DNA of 64,000 nt from Alistipes_A hominis (GCF_014288115.1 NZ_JACOOK010000002.1:496001-560000), one strand, 5' to 3'. Shown: positions 1 through 9,342, counted from the first letter of the stretch. The notes: generated from the sequence alone by a model not told the origin. Made by a program: numbers and translations.

Positions 1-2
1 CG

Positions 3-92
3 GGCGTGGAGGCGTACAAGAAGAATATGTTCGCGCTGCTCGGCAAGCCGGGTTACGAGGACGAGGGCAAATTGCTGCGTGCCCGGTTGTAA
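3..92 (+). CDS. C-terminal end of an unidentified protein (partial)
   Basis: An open frame enters from the left edge and ends at TAA 90-92. Only 29 residues are visible, ending KLLRARL. They are rich in charged residues with a GKPGYEDEG loop, so a soluble protein is likely. There is too little sequence to name a family. About 220 bases separate it from the aldolase gene, and that gap contains a TAAATTTG at 166-173 that could be a -7 promoter element for the aldolase, though no well-spaced TTTG precedes it. Confidence 0.5.
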   Translation, partial: GVEAYKKNMFALLGKPGYEDEGKLLRARL

Positions 93-310
93 GTCCGCTG
101 CGGATTCGGCGAACGGGAATTTTAAATTTTTTTACGAAACTCGTCGGATTGCGCCGGAAAATGATTAAATTTGAAACCCGGATCGGACGGAATCGACCGG
201 GAAAGCGTCCGGATGCGATTGCGCCGGACGGACGGTCGGCGCAACGACGTTGCGAGGCGGCCGCCGTAAACGGAGAATTTCCGAATTTGTTAACCTAAAA
301 ATAAGTTGTC

Positions 311-1312
311 ATGGTAAATTACAAAGATTTGGGTCTTGTGAACACGAGAGAGATGTTTAAAAAGGCCATCGAGGGCAAATACGCCATCGCTGCATTCAAC
401 TTCAACAACATGGAGCAGATGCAGGCCATTATTCAGGCTACCGTCGAAACGAAATCGCCGGTGATCCTGCAGGTGTCGAGCGGTGCCCGTAAGTATGCCA
501 ATCAGACCCTGCTTCGTTATATGGCTCAGGGTGCGGTGGAATATGCCAAGGAACTGGGTTGCGCTCATCCGCAGATCGTGCTGCACCTCGACCACGGCGA
601 TTCGTTCGAACTCTGCAAGTCGTGCATCGACATGGGTTTCTCGTCGGTGATGATCGACGGTTCGCACCTGCCCTACGAAGAGAATATCGCGCTGACCAAG
701 AAAGTGGTCGACTATGCGCACCAGTTCGACGTGACCGTCGAAGGCGAGCTCGGCGTACTGGCCGGTATCGAGGACGATGTGAAGGCCGAACACCACACCT
801 ACACCGAACCCGACCAGGTAGTCGATTTCGTATCGCGTACCGGCGTCGATTCGCTGGCTATCTCGATCGGAACGTCGCACGGCGCCAATAAATTTACGCC
901 GGAGCAGTGCACCCGCGACGCCAACGGCGTTCTGGTTCCGCCCCCGTTGCGTTTCGATATTCTTCAGGAGATCGAAAAGCGCATTCCTGGCTTCCCGATC
1001 GTGTTGCACGGATCTTCGTCGGTTCCGCAGGATCTGGTCGCCGTTATCAACAAATACGGCGGCGCGCTGAAAGATGCGATCGGTATTCCCGAAGAACAGC
1101 TCCGCAAGGCTGCCGAAAGCGCCGTTTGCAAGATCAACATCGACTCCGACGGCCGTCTGGCGATGACCGCTGCCGTTCGTGAAGTGCTGGCTACCAAGCC
1201 GGCCGAGTTTGACCCGCGCAAATACCTGGGCCCGGCCCGCGAAAGCCTGAAAAAATTGTACGAACACAAACTGATTAATGTACTGGGATCGGCCGGCAAA
1301 GTTCAATGCTAA
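311..1312 (+). CDS. fba: Class II fructose-bisphosphate aldolase
   Basis: Zinc-dependent aldolase that interconverts fructose 1,6-bisphosphate with dihydroxyacetone phosphate and glyceraldehyde 3-phosphate in cytoplasmic glycolysis and gluconeogenesis. The 333-residue protein shows the family landmarks in order: HLDHGDSFE near residues 92-100 (zinc His and catalytic Asp), EGELG near 144-148, the zinc-binding His in GTSHG near 190, LHGSSS in the C-terminal half and the phosphate-site stretch CKINIDSD. Length and motif order fit the long class II form found in Bacteroidales. The ATG at 311 is followed directly by the conserved N-terminus. It appears monocistronic and ends in a strong intrinsic terminator. 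Confidence 0.96.
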   Translation: MVNYKDLGLVNTREMFKKAIEGKYAIAAFNFNNMEQMQAIIQATVETKSPVILQVSSGARKYANQTLLRYMAQGAVEYAKELGCAHPQIVLHLDHGDSFELCKSCIDMGFSSVMIDGSHLPYEENIALTKKVVDYAHQFDVTVEGELGVLAGIEDDVKAEHHTYTEPDQVVDFVSRTGVDSLAISIGTSHGANKFTPEQCTRDANGVLVPPPLRFDILQEIEKRIPGFPIVLHGSSSVPQDLVAVINKYGGALKDAIGIPEEQLRKAAESAVCKINIDSDGRLAMTAAVREVLATKPAEFDPRKYLGPARESLKKLYEHKLINVLGSAGKVQC

Positions 1313-1333
1313 CCGTCCGTCCGTTTCGACCCC

Positions 1334-1370
1334 GAGACGCCGTCCATTGCGGACGGCGTCTCTTTTTTTT
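1334..1370 (+). terminator. Intrinsic terminator of the aldolase gene
   Basis: A perfect 12-bp stem (1334-1345 with 1351-1362), a 5-base loop and a run of eight T follow 21 bases after the aldolase stop codon. Confidence 0.93.
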
Positions 1371-1381
1371 GTCGCCGCGCC

Positions 1382-1411
1382 TTGTACATTGCCGTTTTTT
1401 GGTTACCTTCG
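1382..1411 (+). promoter_or_regulatory. Possible promoter for mqnA
   Basis: TTG at 1382-1384, 19 bases, then TACCTTCG at 1404-1411. It resembles the Bacteroidota promoter with one mismatch in the -7 box and lies between the aldolase terminator and mqnA. About 110 bases of leader would remain before the start codon. Confidence 0.4.
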
Positions 1412-1519
1412 CGTCACGGGAAAGTGGTTTGTCACCGAGAAAGCACTCTGCCAACAGCCTGACCCGCACCCGTTTGAAGGCGGTGCGGATATTGTTCAAC
1501 GAATTTTGAAGCTGTATGG

Positions 1520-2290
1520 ATGATGATGCGGAACCGAATAGTTGCGGTATCTTACCTCAATACCATACCTTTTATATATGGTATCGAGCATGCGGGAATT
1601 GACCTGTATGCCGATCTTTTGCTCTCCCCGCCCCGGGGATGCGCTTCCCTGTTGCGCGACGGCGGCGCGGAAATCGCGCTGATTCCCGTAGCGGCCGTCC
1701 CGTCGATTCCCGATATCCGCATCGTTACGCCGTTCTGCATCGGTGCGAGCTGTTCGGTTCGCACGGTGGTGTTGGCGGCTGATTCTCCGCTGGATCGGCT
1801 CGATACGATTTATCTCGACAGCCATTCGCTGACTTCGGTGAGATTGGTGCGCATCCTCGCGTCGAAGTTGTGGGGGATCCGTCCCGAATGGAAAGAACTG
1901 AAAGATTTCTCTGCACTGAACGCTCCGCAGCCGCGGACGGGGTATTTGATCATCGGCGACAAGGTGTTCGACCATGAGGAAAAGTTCCGGTATCGTTACG
2001 ATCTGGCCGACGCATGGCGTGAAATGACGGGGCTTCCTTTCGCTTTCGCGGCGTGGGTGGCGCGTTCCGGCGTGGACGACCGGACCGTCGAACGGCTCGC
2101 CGAGGCGCTCGATTACGGCGTCCGGCACATTCCCGAAGCGATCGCTTGTTACGGTTACGGCGACAGAAGTTATGCTTACGATTACCTGACGCGGAATATC
2201 GATTTTGTTTTTGATGAGCAGAAGCGCCGTGCGACGGCGCTTTACTGGCAGGAGGGCAGGAAGATCGACCCTCCGATCAATCCCGGTTGA
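1520..2290 (+). CDS. mqnA: Chorismate dehydratase MqnA (futalosine menaquinone pathway)
   Basis: Predicted first enzyme of the futalosine route to menaquinone, dehydrating chorismate to 3-enolpyruvyl-benzoate in the cytoplasm. The 256-residue protein has the MqnA/MqnD periplasmic-binding-protein-like fold signature: an N-terminal VSYLNTIPF motif near residue 10, a CASLLRDGGAEIALIPV segment near 45-60, and the SHSLTSVRLVRIL stretch near 105. Three in-frame ATGs begin the gene (1520, 1523, 1526), so the exact start is uncertain by two residues. MqnD, from the same superfamily, acts at a later step, but the SYLNT start and lysine/arginine pattern fit MqnA better. No other mqn gene is in view. 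Confidence 0.85.
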   Translation: MMMRNRIVAVSYLNTIPFIYGIEHAGIDLYADLLLSPPRGCASLLRDGGAEIALIPVAAVPSIPDIRIVTPFCIGASCSVRTVVLAADSPLDRLDTIYLDSHSLTSVRLVRILASKLWGIRPEWKELKDFSALNAPQPRTGYLIIGDKVFDHEEKFRYRYDLADAWREMTGLPFAFAAWVARSGVDDRTVERLAEALDYGVRHIPEAIACYGYGDRSYAYDYLTRNIDFVFDEQKRRATALYWQEGRKIDPPINPG

Positions 2291-2360
2291 ACTTCCGGTT
2301 GACGCGCCCCCGGAGGGGACGGAAGCGACCCGACTATTCACCCTCTAAAGCTCAAGAACA

Positions 2361-3311
2361 ATGATTACTATTTACCTGAAGCAATATAACAAAATCGTTC
2401 GCAACGCGGACGTCAGGCTTTTCGACGATCTCGGTTACGACGATATTTTGTGGATCGACCTGCTTTCTCCGACGATCAAAGAGCAGAAAGCCGTGGAGAA
2501 CTTTTTGGAGATCAACCTACAGACGCGTCAGCAGGTCGAGGAGATCGAGAGTTCGTCCAAATATTCGGAAACCGAGAATGCGATCATCTGCAATTCGAAC
2601 TTTTTCATTCCGAATCCCGAGGCGTTCAGTATCGAGCCCGTTTCGTTCATCATTACCGAAGGCGTGTTGGTGTCGGTGCGCACCAGCGAATTCAGGACGT
2701 TTACCGAAAGCGCGAAACGGCTGCAGATGAACTACCGGGCCTACTCGACCGGCTACCACCTGCTGATCTCGATCCTCGAGGTGCGGATCGATTTCGATGC
2801 CGACTTGGTCGAAGCCCTGGCCAAAAACATCGCCACGCTGAGCAAAAACATGAACCTCAGCGAACATATCGACAAGGAAACCCTCAAGCAGATCAGCCAC
2901 ATGCAGGAGAATACGATGTTGATCCGCGAAAACATCTTCGACCGACAGCGTATCCTGTCGGGCATCCTGCGCAGCGAACGTTTCCCGAACGACATCTATC
3001 CGAAGCTGCAACTGATGATCAAGGACGTCAATTCGCTGATCAATCATGCCGATTTCAGTTCCGAACGGCTCGACTACATGCAGGATACCGCGCTCGGTCT
3101 GATTAATATCGAACAGAGTAACGTGACCAAGATCTTTACCGTCGCCGCGCTGTTTTTCATGCCTCCGACGATGATCGCCAGCATCTACGGAATGAATTTC
3201 GAGAGCATCCAGGAGTTGCGCTGGCAGTACGGCTATGAGTTCGCGCTGGGGTTGATGGTGCTCGTGTCGGCGCTTACGTACCTGTTTTTCCGGTGGAAAA
3301 AATGGCTTTAG
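2361..3311 (+). CDS. corA: CorA-family magnesium/divalent cation transporter
   Basis: Inner-membrane channel for Mg2+ (or Co2+/Ni2+), working as a pentamer. The 316-residue protein has a long soluble N-terminal domain with helical heptad-like stretches (about 150-230), then two C-terminal membrane helices. The signature YGMN motif sits at the end of the first helix (near residue 278), and the protein ends in a short basic tail (RWKKWL), as usual for CorA. It starts 70 bases after mqnA and is followed 13 bases later by the NfeD-type gene, so these genes may be cotranscribed. Confidence 0.92.
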   Translation: MITIYLKQYNKIVRNADVRLFDDLGYDDILWIDLLSPTIKEQKAVENFLEINLQTRQQVEEIESSSKYSETENAIICNSNFFIPNPEAFSIEPVSFIITEGVLVSVRTSEFRTFTESAKRLQMNYRAYSTGYHLLISILEVRIDFDADLVEALAKNIATLSKNMNLSEHIDKETLKQISHMQENTMLIRENIFDRQRILSGILRSERFPNDIYPKLQLMIKDVNSLINHADFSSERLDYMQDTALGLINIEQSNVTKIFTVAALFFMPPTMIASIYGMNFESIQELRWQYGYEFALGLMVLVSALTYLFFRWKKWL

Positions 3312-3324
3312 GAGTGTCCGAAAT

Positions 3325-4782
3325 ATGAATTTTACAGTCTTCATGCCTATGAGAACAAACCGGATGAAATATGTCGGGATCGTTTTGGCGCTGTTGCTCG
3401 GGACGTTTTCCGGGCGCGCGGCCGATTCTACGGGGCGGAAGTTGGTCTATACCTTCCCGATCCGCGAAGACATCATGCCGTCGGTCGAACGGCTGACCGG
3501 GAAATGCCTCGCGCAGGCGGACGAGATGGGAGCCGACCTGGTGGTTATCCAAATGAATACGTACGGCGGAGTCGTCGCGGCGGCCGATTCGATCCGCACG
3601 ATGCTGCTCAATTCCCGGATTCCGGTATGGGTGTGGATCGACAACCAGGCCGCTTCGGCCGGCGCGTTGATCGCGCTGGCGGCCGATCGCATTTACATTC
3701 GTCCGGGCGGCAATATCGGCGCCGCGTCGGTGGTCGATCAGCAGGGGCGGCCGATGCCGGACAAGTACCAGAGTTTCATGCGCGCGACAATGCGGTCGAC
3801 GGCCGAAGCCCACGGCAAAGTAGTGGAGCGGGTAGACGGAACGGATACCGTTTGGCGCTGGCGGCGCGATCCGGCGATCGCCGAAGCGATGGTCGGGACG
3901 ACCGCCGGGGACAGTACGACGGTCGGCGTCCTGACGCTGACGGCCGACGAGGCCCTCGCCCGGCATTACAGCGAAGGCAAGGCCGTTTCGGTCGCCGAGG
4001 TGCTGTCGAATGCCGGAGTCGTCGATTATACGCTTTATGAATACAATCCGACGACGCTCGACCGCGTGCTCGGCTGGTTGATGAACCCGTTCGCGCAGGG
4101 AATTTTCATCATGCTGATCGTCGGCGGGATCTACTTCGAGTTGCAGACCCCCGGAGTGGGTTTCCCGCTGGTTGCCGCCGTGCTCGGAGCCGTGCTTTAT
4201 TTTTCGCCGCTTTACCTCGAGGGGATGGTGCAGAATTGGGAACCGATCCTTTTTGTCGTCGGGCTGCTGCTGATCGCCGTCGAGATTTTCGTGCTGCCGG
4301 GGTTCGGCATTGCGGGGATCGCCGGGATCGTGGCGGTTGTGACGGGGCTTGCGTTCGCCGCGATTGACAACGATGTTTTGCGGCACGTCTTTTCCGGAGA
4401 ACTGTCCGCCGGGCGGATCGTCCGGCCGTTTCTGGTCGTTATCGTCGGTTCCGTCGCGGCATTCGTCGCCGCGCTTTATTTCGGCCGCCGCTTTTTGACG
4501 GGCGATTCGCGGTTGCGCAGCTGGATCGTGCTGACGACCGACCTGACTCCCGAACAGGGTTATGTCGGCCACCGGTTGCCGCAGGACGGCCTGGTCGGCC
4601 GCACCGGGACGGTCACCGCCGTTCTGCGTCCGTCCGGAAAGATCGTGCTCGACGGGATTTATTACGATGCGGTCGCCGAAAACGGACTTTTTATCGGACG
4701 GGGCGAAAAAGTGCGGGTCGTACGCGTCGGGAACGGGCAACTCTATTGCAAACAGGACTTTTCAGACCCTTCGGAATCCTGA
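3325..4782 (+). CDS. NfeD-type membrane-bound serine protease (ClpP-class)
   Basis: Long-form NfeD protein: an N-terminal ClpP/SppA-like serine protease domain, four or five membrane helices in the middle, and a C-terminal OB-fold. The 485 residues begin with a signal peptide. ATGs at 3349 and 3364 are equally good starts because the classical n-region begins there. The protease part has QAASAGALIALAAD (Ser nucleophile in the SAG turn, near 112), GGNIGAASVV and a downstream Lys-rich helix for the Ser/Lys dyad. Hydrophobic helices follow from about 250 to 390, then the OB-fold starting GLVGRTGTV. Family members are proposed to work with stomatin-like proteins in membrane quality control; no stomatin gene is adjacent. 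Confidence 0.87.
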   Translation: MNFTVFMPMRTNRMKYVGIVLALLLGTFSGRAADSTGRKLVYTFPIREDIMPSVERLTGKCLAQADEMGADLVVIQMNTYGGVVAAADSIRTMLLNSRIPVWVWIDNQAASAGALIALAADRIYIRPGGNIGAASVVDQQGRPMPDKYQSFMRATMRSTAEAHGKVVERVDGTDTVWRWRRDPAIAEAMVGTTAGDSTTVGVLTLTADEALARHYSEGKAVSVAEVLSNAGVVDYTLYEYNPTTLDRVLGWLMNPFAQGIFIMLIVGGIYFELQTPGVGFPLVAAVLGAVLYFSPLYLEGMVQNWEPILFVVGLLLIAVEIFVLPGFGIAGIAGIVAVVTGLAFAAIDNDVLRHVFSGELSAGRIVRPFLVVIVGSVAAFVAALYFGRRFLTGDSRLRSWIVLTTDLTPEQGYVGHRLPQDGLVGRTGTVTAVLRPSGKIVLDGIYYDAVAENGLFIGRGEKVRVVRVGNGQLYCKQDFSDPSES

Positions 4783-4849
4783 AACGATCTCCCCTCGGTC
4801 GCCGAAAACGGATTTTCTGTAAAAAATGCGATCTTTCTTTGATTATTAG

Positions 4850-4880
4850 TTGGTTGCTTCGTAAAAAAACGTTAGATTTG
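4850..4880 (+). promoter_or_regulatory. Promoter of rpsO
   Basis: TTG at 4850-4852, 20 bases, then TAGATTTG at 4873-4880. This fits the Bacteroidota sigma-ABfr consensus and lies about 75 bases upstream of rpsO. Confidence 0.7.
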
Positions 4881-4956
4881 CAGTCGCTTTGAGAAGACTC
4901 TCTTTTGAGGAAGGAGGGTAGCCAAGGCGGAATACAAACCTTTTAAATTCAAAACA

Positions 4957-5229
4957 ATGGGTTATTTAAATGCAGACAAAAAGCAGGAGCTTTTTGCAAC
5001 CTACGGAAAGTCTAATACCGACACCGGTTCTCCCGAGAGCCAGGTAGCGTTATTTTCTTACCGTATCAACCACCTCACCGAGCACCTCAAAAAAAACAAG
5101 AAAGACTTCGGTACGCAGCGCTCGCTGCTGCGTCTGGTCGGAAAACGCCGTCAGCTTCTTGATTATTTGAAAAAGGTTGATATTGAAAGATATAGAGCCG
5201 TAGTAAAAGCTCTGGAACTCAGGAAGTAA
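4957..5229 (+). CDS. rpsO: 30S ribosomal protein S15
   Basis: Primary 16S rRNA-binding protein of the small-subunit platform. The 90 residues are the usual family length and carry the S15 core: DTGSPESQVALFSYRINHLTEHLK near 23-46 and the FGTQRSLLRLVGKRRQLLDYL helix pair near 54-74. The gene stands directly before pnp, the order seen in very many bacteria, but here a hairpin separates the two. The leader of about 70 bases could carry the usual S15 autoregulatory structure; this was not demonstrated. Confidence 0.97.
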   Translation: MGYLNADKKQELFATYGKSNTDTGSPESQVALFSYRINHLTEHLKKNKKDFGTQRSLLRLVGKRRQLLDYLKKVDIERYRAVVKALELRK

Positions 5230-5253
5230 TTTTCCGGGTTACCGACGGAATAG

Positions 5254-5280
5254 GCTGCCCTCTCGTAGGGCAGCTTTATT
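5254..5280 (+). terminator. Hairpin between rpsO and pnp
   Basis: GCTGCCCT (5254-5261) pairs with AGGGCAGC (5267-5274) across a 5-base loop and is followed by TTTATT. The T-run is short, so partial read-through into pnp is possible. Confidence 0.75.
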
Positions 5281-5361
5281 CTCATTAAAACGGTTCTTTT
5301 TCGGAGAGTGCGGATTGCCCGTTGAATTTAGTTTTTCACAGACACTTAGAAGGATAAAAAC

Positions 5362-7491
5362 ATGTATAATGCAACACAAAAGGTGATTTCATTGAGCGGA
5401 GGTCGCGAGATAATCATCGAAACCGGAAAATTAGCAAAACAAGCCGACGGTTCGGTTGTTGTCAAACAGGGCAACACCATGTTGCTCGCCACGGTGACGG
5501 CAGCCAAAGAGGCTAAGGACGACTGCGATTTTATGCCGCTGTCGGTCGAATACAAGGAAAAATACGCATCCTGCGGTCGTTTCCCCGGCGGGTTCCTGAA
5601 ACGGGAAGGCCGTGCGTCGGATTACGAAATTCTCGTATCGCGTTTGATCGACCGCGCGCTGCGGCCGCTGTTCCCTTCCGATTTCCATGCGGAAGTATTC
5701 GTTACCGTCAACTTGATTTCCGCCGATAAAGATATCATGCCCGATGCGCTGGCCGGGCTGGCCGCGTCGGCTGCGCTGGCCGTTTCGGACGTTCCGTTCG
5801 GCGGCCCGATTTCCGAGGTGCGCGTGTCGCGGATCAACGGGGAGTTCGTGATCAATCCGACGTTCTCGCAGAACGCCGACGCCGATCTGGACATCATGGT
5901 GGGCGCTACGATCGACAACATCCTGATGGTCGAAGGCGAGATGAAAGAGGTGTCCGAAGCGGTCATGCTCGACGCCATCAAATTCGCTCATGAAGAGATC
6001 AAAAAGCACTGTGCCGCGCAGATCGAACTTTCAAAAGAGTTGGGTAAGGACGTGAAACGCACCTACTGCCACGAAAGCAACGACGAGGAATTGCGCCAAC
6101 AGGTGATCGCCGCCACGTACGACAAAGCTTACGAGATCGCGAAGTCGATGACTGCGAAACACGAGCGTTCGGAGAAATTCGATGCGCTGGAAGCCGAATT
6201 CGAAGCGCAGTTCAGCGAAGAATTCCTGGCGGAAAAAGGCGCATTGATCAAGCGTTATTTCCACGATGACGTGCTGAAAAAAGCGATGCGCAACATGATT
6301 CTCGACGAGGGGATACGTCTGGACGGCCGTAAGACCACCGAGATCCGTCCGATCTGGTGCGAGGTGGATTACCTGCCCGCGGCGCACGGTTCGGCTGTTT
6401 TCACGCGCGGCGAAACCCAGTCGCTGACGACTGTAACGCTCGGGACGAAACTCGATGAGAAGCAGATCGACGACGTGCTCGTGAAAGGCACCGAACAGTT
6501 CGTGCTGCATTATAACTTCCCGCCGTTCTCGACCGGCGAAGCGCGTCCCGCACGCGGCCTGTCGCGTCGCGAGATCGGCCATGGCAACCTGGCATGGCGC
6601 GCGCTGAAGCCGATGGTACCGGTGGGCGAAGAGAATCCGTACGCCGTTCGCGTCGTATCCGATATTCTGGAATCCAACGGTTCGTCCTCGATGGCTACCG
6701 TGTGTGCCGGAACGCTGGCGCTGATGGATGCCGGGGTGAAGATCAAGAAACCGGTTTCCGGGATCGCCATGGGGCTGATTACCGACGCCAAAACCGGAAA
6801 ATACGCCGTGCTGTCCGATATCTTGGGCGATGAAGACCACCTCGGCGACATGGACTTCAAGGTGACCGGTACCAAAGACGGTATTACCGCTACTCAGATG
6901 GACATCAAGGTGGACGGTCTTTCGTACGAAGTGCTGGCCAATGCGCTCGAACAGGCCAAACAGGGCCGTATGCACATTCTTGGCAAGATACTTGAAACGA
7001 TATCCGAACCGCGCGCCGAACTCAAACCGTTCGTTCCGCGGATCGAGCAGATCGTGATCCCGCAGGAATTTATCGGTGCGGTGATCGGCCCGGGAGGCAA
7101 AGTGATTCAGGAGATTCAGAAGACGACTGGCACGACGATTACGATCACCGAAAAGGACGAAAAGGGATACGTGGACATTTTCGGCGAAAACAAGGAGGCT
7201 CTCGAAGCGGCTATGGCCCGTATCAAAGGGATCGTGGCGATTCCGGAAGTCGGCGAAATTTACCGGGGAAAGATTCGTTCGATCGTCGCTTTCGGCGCAT
7301 TTGTGGAGATCATGCCGGGCAAAGACGGTCTGCTGCACATCTCCGAAATCGCCAACAAACGTTTCGAAACGATGGAAGAAACCGGCCTGAAGGAGGGCGA
7401 TATGATCGAAGTCAAACTGATCGGTGTTGATCCTAAAAATGGCAAGCTGAAACTTTCGAAAAAAGCTCTTTTAAAGTCTGATAAACAATAG
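5362..7491 (+). CDS. pnp: Polyribonucleotide nucleotidyltransferase (PNPase)
   Basis: Phosphorolytic 3'-5' exoribonuclease of the RNA degradosome, releasing nucleoside diphosphates. The 709 residues match the full-length architecture: first RNase PH domain (with GRFPGGFLKREGR near 75), helical linker, second RNase PH domain (FPPFSTGEARPARGLSRREIGHG near 390-415 and the catalytic DILGDEDHLGDMDFKV block near 485), KH domain (IGPGGKVIQEIQ near 577) and C-terminal S1 domain (YRGKIRSIVAFGAFVEIMPGKDGLLHISE near 635). The start at 5362 leaves an 81-base leader after the rpsO hairpin. Confidence 0.97.
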   Translation: MYNATQKVISLSGGREIIIETGKLAKQADGSVVVKQGNTMLLATVTAAKEAKDDCDFMPLSVEYKEKYASCGRFPGGFLKREGRASDYEILVSRLIDRALRPLFPSDFHAEVFVTVNLISADKDIMPDALAGLAASAALAVSDVPFGGPISEVRVSRINGEFVINPTFSQNADADLDIMVGATIDNILMVEGEMKEVSEAVMLDAIKFAHEEIKKHCAAQIELSKELGKDVKRTYCHESNDEELRQQVIAATYDKAYEIAKSMTAKHERSEKFDALEAEFEAQFSEEFLAEKGALIKRYFHDDVLKKAMRNMILDEGIRLDGRKTTEIRPIWCEVDYLPAAHGSAVFTRGETQSLTTVTLGTKLDEKQIDDVLVKGTEQFVLHYNFPPFSTGEARPARGLSRREIGHGNLAWRALKPMVPVGEENPYAVRVVSDILESNGSSSMATVCAGTLALMDAGVKIKKPVSGIAMGLITDAKTGKYAVLSDILGDEDHLGDMDFKVTGTKDGITATQMDIKVDGLSYEVLANALEQAKQGRMHILGKILETISEPRAELKPFVPRIEQIVIPQEFIGAVIGPGGKVIQEIQKTTGTTITITEKDEKGYVDIFGENKEALEAAMARIKGIVAIPEVGEIYRGKIRSIVAFGAFVEIMPGKDGLLHISEIANKRFETMEETGLKEGDMIEVKLIGVDPKNGKLKLSKKALLKSDKQ

Positions 7492-7552
7492 TTTGATGAC
7501 TGATATCCTACCCAGGGGAGGTATCGGGTTCAAAAATAAGTCGATTTTTTAA

Positions 7553-7581
7553 TTGTTATTTAAAATATATTCTTATTTTTG
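7553..7581 (+). promoter_or_regulatory. Promoter of the TPR lipoprotein gene
   Basis: TTG at 7553-7555, 18 bases, then TATTTTTG at 7574-7581, about 80 bases before the start codon, in an AT-rich gap after pnp. Confidence 0.6.
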
Positions 7582-7659
7582 CGGATATCAACTATGGCGT
7601 TGAGGATTAATAGATTAAAACCAGAGATAAACAATTAATTAATTTTTAAAGCACTGATT

Positions 7660-9342
7660 ATGAAAAGTTTAGTAAAAAGTTTCATGCTCGCTTCTTTAGC
7701 AATACTGCTAGCCAGCTGTAATTGCTACAACAAGATGTTGAAAAAAGTGGACAGAGTGAGTGTGTCTGCAACGCCTGCCGTGCTGACCCTGAAGGGTAGC
7801 AACGTCGTTACGGACGTACGTGTTGATTTCCCTGCTAAGTACTTCAACAAGAAAGCCGTACTGAAGGTTACTCCGGTTCTGGTATTCGAAGGCGGAGAGT
7901 TGGTAGGTACTCCCAAATTCATCCAGGGTGAAAAAGTAAAGGATAACTACACCGTTATTCCTTACAAGACCGGCGGTTCCTATACGCAGGCCGTGTCGTT
8001 CCCGTACGACGAACGCGCTAAACTTTCGACCCTCGAACTGCGTATCGAGTCGAAGTGCTCAAAAGGCTGCAAAAAACGCAAGGAATTTACTCCGTTTGCA
8101 GCCATCCCGGTTGCCGAAGGCGTAAGCACCATCCAGGCTCTGGCTGACAATGCCGCTTACCTGTCGATCATGCCCGACAACTTCAAGAGAGTGACCACCA
8201 TTTCTCAGAATGCCGAAATCATGTACCTGATCAACAAATCGAACGTTCGTCCGGGCGAGTTGACCAAGGATCAGGTGAAGATGTTCGAAGCTTTCGTAAA
8301 AGAGTACTCGGACAAGGATCGCGCTACGCTGGGTAACGTATATGCAAAAGGTTACGCTTCTCCCGACGGCCCGGTTAAGTTCAACGACGAACTGTCGAAG
8401 GCTCGTAGCGAAAGCGGTCAGAAAGCCATCAGCAAAACGCTCGAAAGCGTAAACCCGAAATACGATATCGCCGCTTACGGTGAAGACTGGGAAGGTTTCA
8501 AAGAACTGGTTTCTGCTTCGGACATCAAAGACAAAGACCTGATTCTGCAGGTTCTGGCCATGTACGACAATCCGGTGAAACGCGACGAAGAGATCAAGAA
8601 CATGACTTCCGTATTCGATGTGCTGGCTAAGGAAATCCTGCCGCAGTTGCGTCGTACGAAGCTGATCGCCGATGTGGATATCGAAGGCCGCACCGATGCC
8701 GAGATCAAAGAAGCTGCCGCTTCGAACATCGACGTACTGAGCGAAGAAGAGATGCTGTATGCCGCTACGTTGACCGACGATGCCGCTGCCCAGCTGAAAG
8801 CTTACCAGGCTGCCGCTACCAAATACAACAGCGTTCGCGGTTACAACAACGCAGGTGTGGTTTATGCGCGTGCCGGTAAAGTTTCTCAGGCTAAAGCCCT
8901 GTTCGAAAAGGCTGCAGGTATGAGCAAAGATGCCGCTATCACCAACAACCTGGGCGTCGTAGCCCTGATGAGCGGTGACGCTGCTGCGGCTCAGAAATAT
9001 TTCGCTGCTCTGAATACGGCCGATTCGAAAGCCAACATGGGTCTGGTTAACCTGGCAGAAGGAAACTATGCCGAGGCTGCCAAAGCGCTGAGCGGTTACA
9101 ACCTCGCAGTCGCTGAAGTTCTCAACGGCAACCTGTCGAAAGCAAAATCGCTGCTGTCGAACGAAAAATCGGCTGAAGCCGACTACCTGAAAGCAGTTAT
9201 CGCTATGCGCGAAGGTAACTCTTCTTCCGCTGTTGCCAACCTGAAGAGCGCTATCGCCAAAGATCCCGCTATGAAGGCTCAGGCTACCAAGGACGTCGAG
9301 TTCTCGAAACTGTTCGGAACGACCGAGTTCCTCGCTTTGTAA
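7660..9342 (+). CDS. Lipoprotein with OmpA-like segment and TPR repeats
   Basis: A 560-residue predicted lipoprotein: lipobox LLASC with Cys20. Residues about 30-150 look like beta-rich domains. Residues about 190-300 contain an OmpA-C-like stretch (GYASPDGPVKFNDELSKARS), which in OmpA-family proteins faces peptidoglycan. From about 370 on there are TPR-like helical repeats (YNNAGVVYARAGKVSQAKALFEKAA; NLGVVALMSGDAAAAQKYF). The codon choice looks more uniform than in neighbours (GCT/GCC for Ala, CTG for Leu), as in abundant proteins. It probably lies at the outer membrane periplasmic face or cell surface. Its substrate or partner is unknown, and the OmpA-like call rests on one motif. It has its own promoter and terminator. 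Confidence 0.75.
   Translation: MKSLVKSFMLASLAILLASCNCYNKMLKKVDRVSVSATPAVLTLKGSNVVTDVRVDFPAKYFNKKAVLKVTPVLVFEGGELVGTPKFIQGEKVKDNYTVIPYKTGGSYTQAVSFPYDERAKLSTLELRIESKCSKGCKKRKEFTPFAAIPVAEGVSTIQALADNAAYLSIMPDNFKRVTTISQNAEIMYLINKSNVRPGELTKDQVKMFEAFVKEYSDKDRATLGNVYAKGYASPDGPVKFNDELSKARSESGQKAISKTLESVNPKYDIAAYGEDWEGFKELVSASDIKDKDLILQVLAMYDNPVKRDEEIKNMTSVFDVLAKEILPQLRRTKLIADVDIEGRTDAEIKEAAASNIDVLSEEEMLYAATLTDDAAAQLKAYQAAATKYNSVRGYNNAGVVYARAGKVSQAKALFEKAAGMSKDAAITNNLGVVALMSGDAAAAQKYFAALNTADSKANMGLVNLAEGNYAEAAKALSGYNLAVAEVLNGNLSKAKSLLSNEKSAEADYLKAVIAMREGNSSSAVANLKSAIAKDPAMKAQATKDVEFSKLFGTTEFLAL

Noticed and set aside
3274..4740. 488-codon minus-strand frame opposite the NfeD-type gene
   Set aside because: Antisense shadow with Arg/His/Asp-rich content; the plus strand has signal peptide, protease motif and membrane helices.
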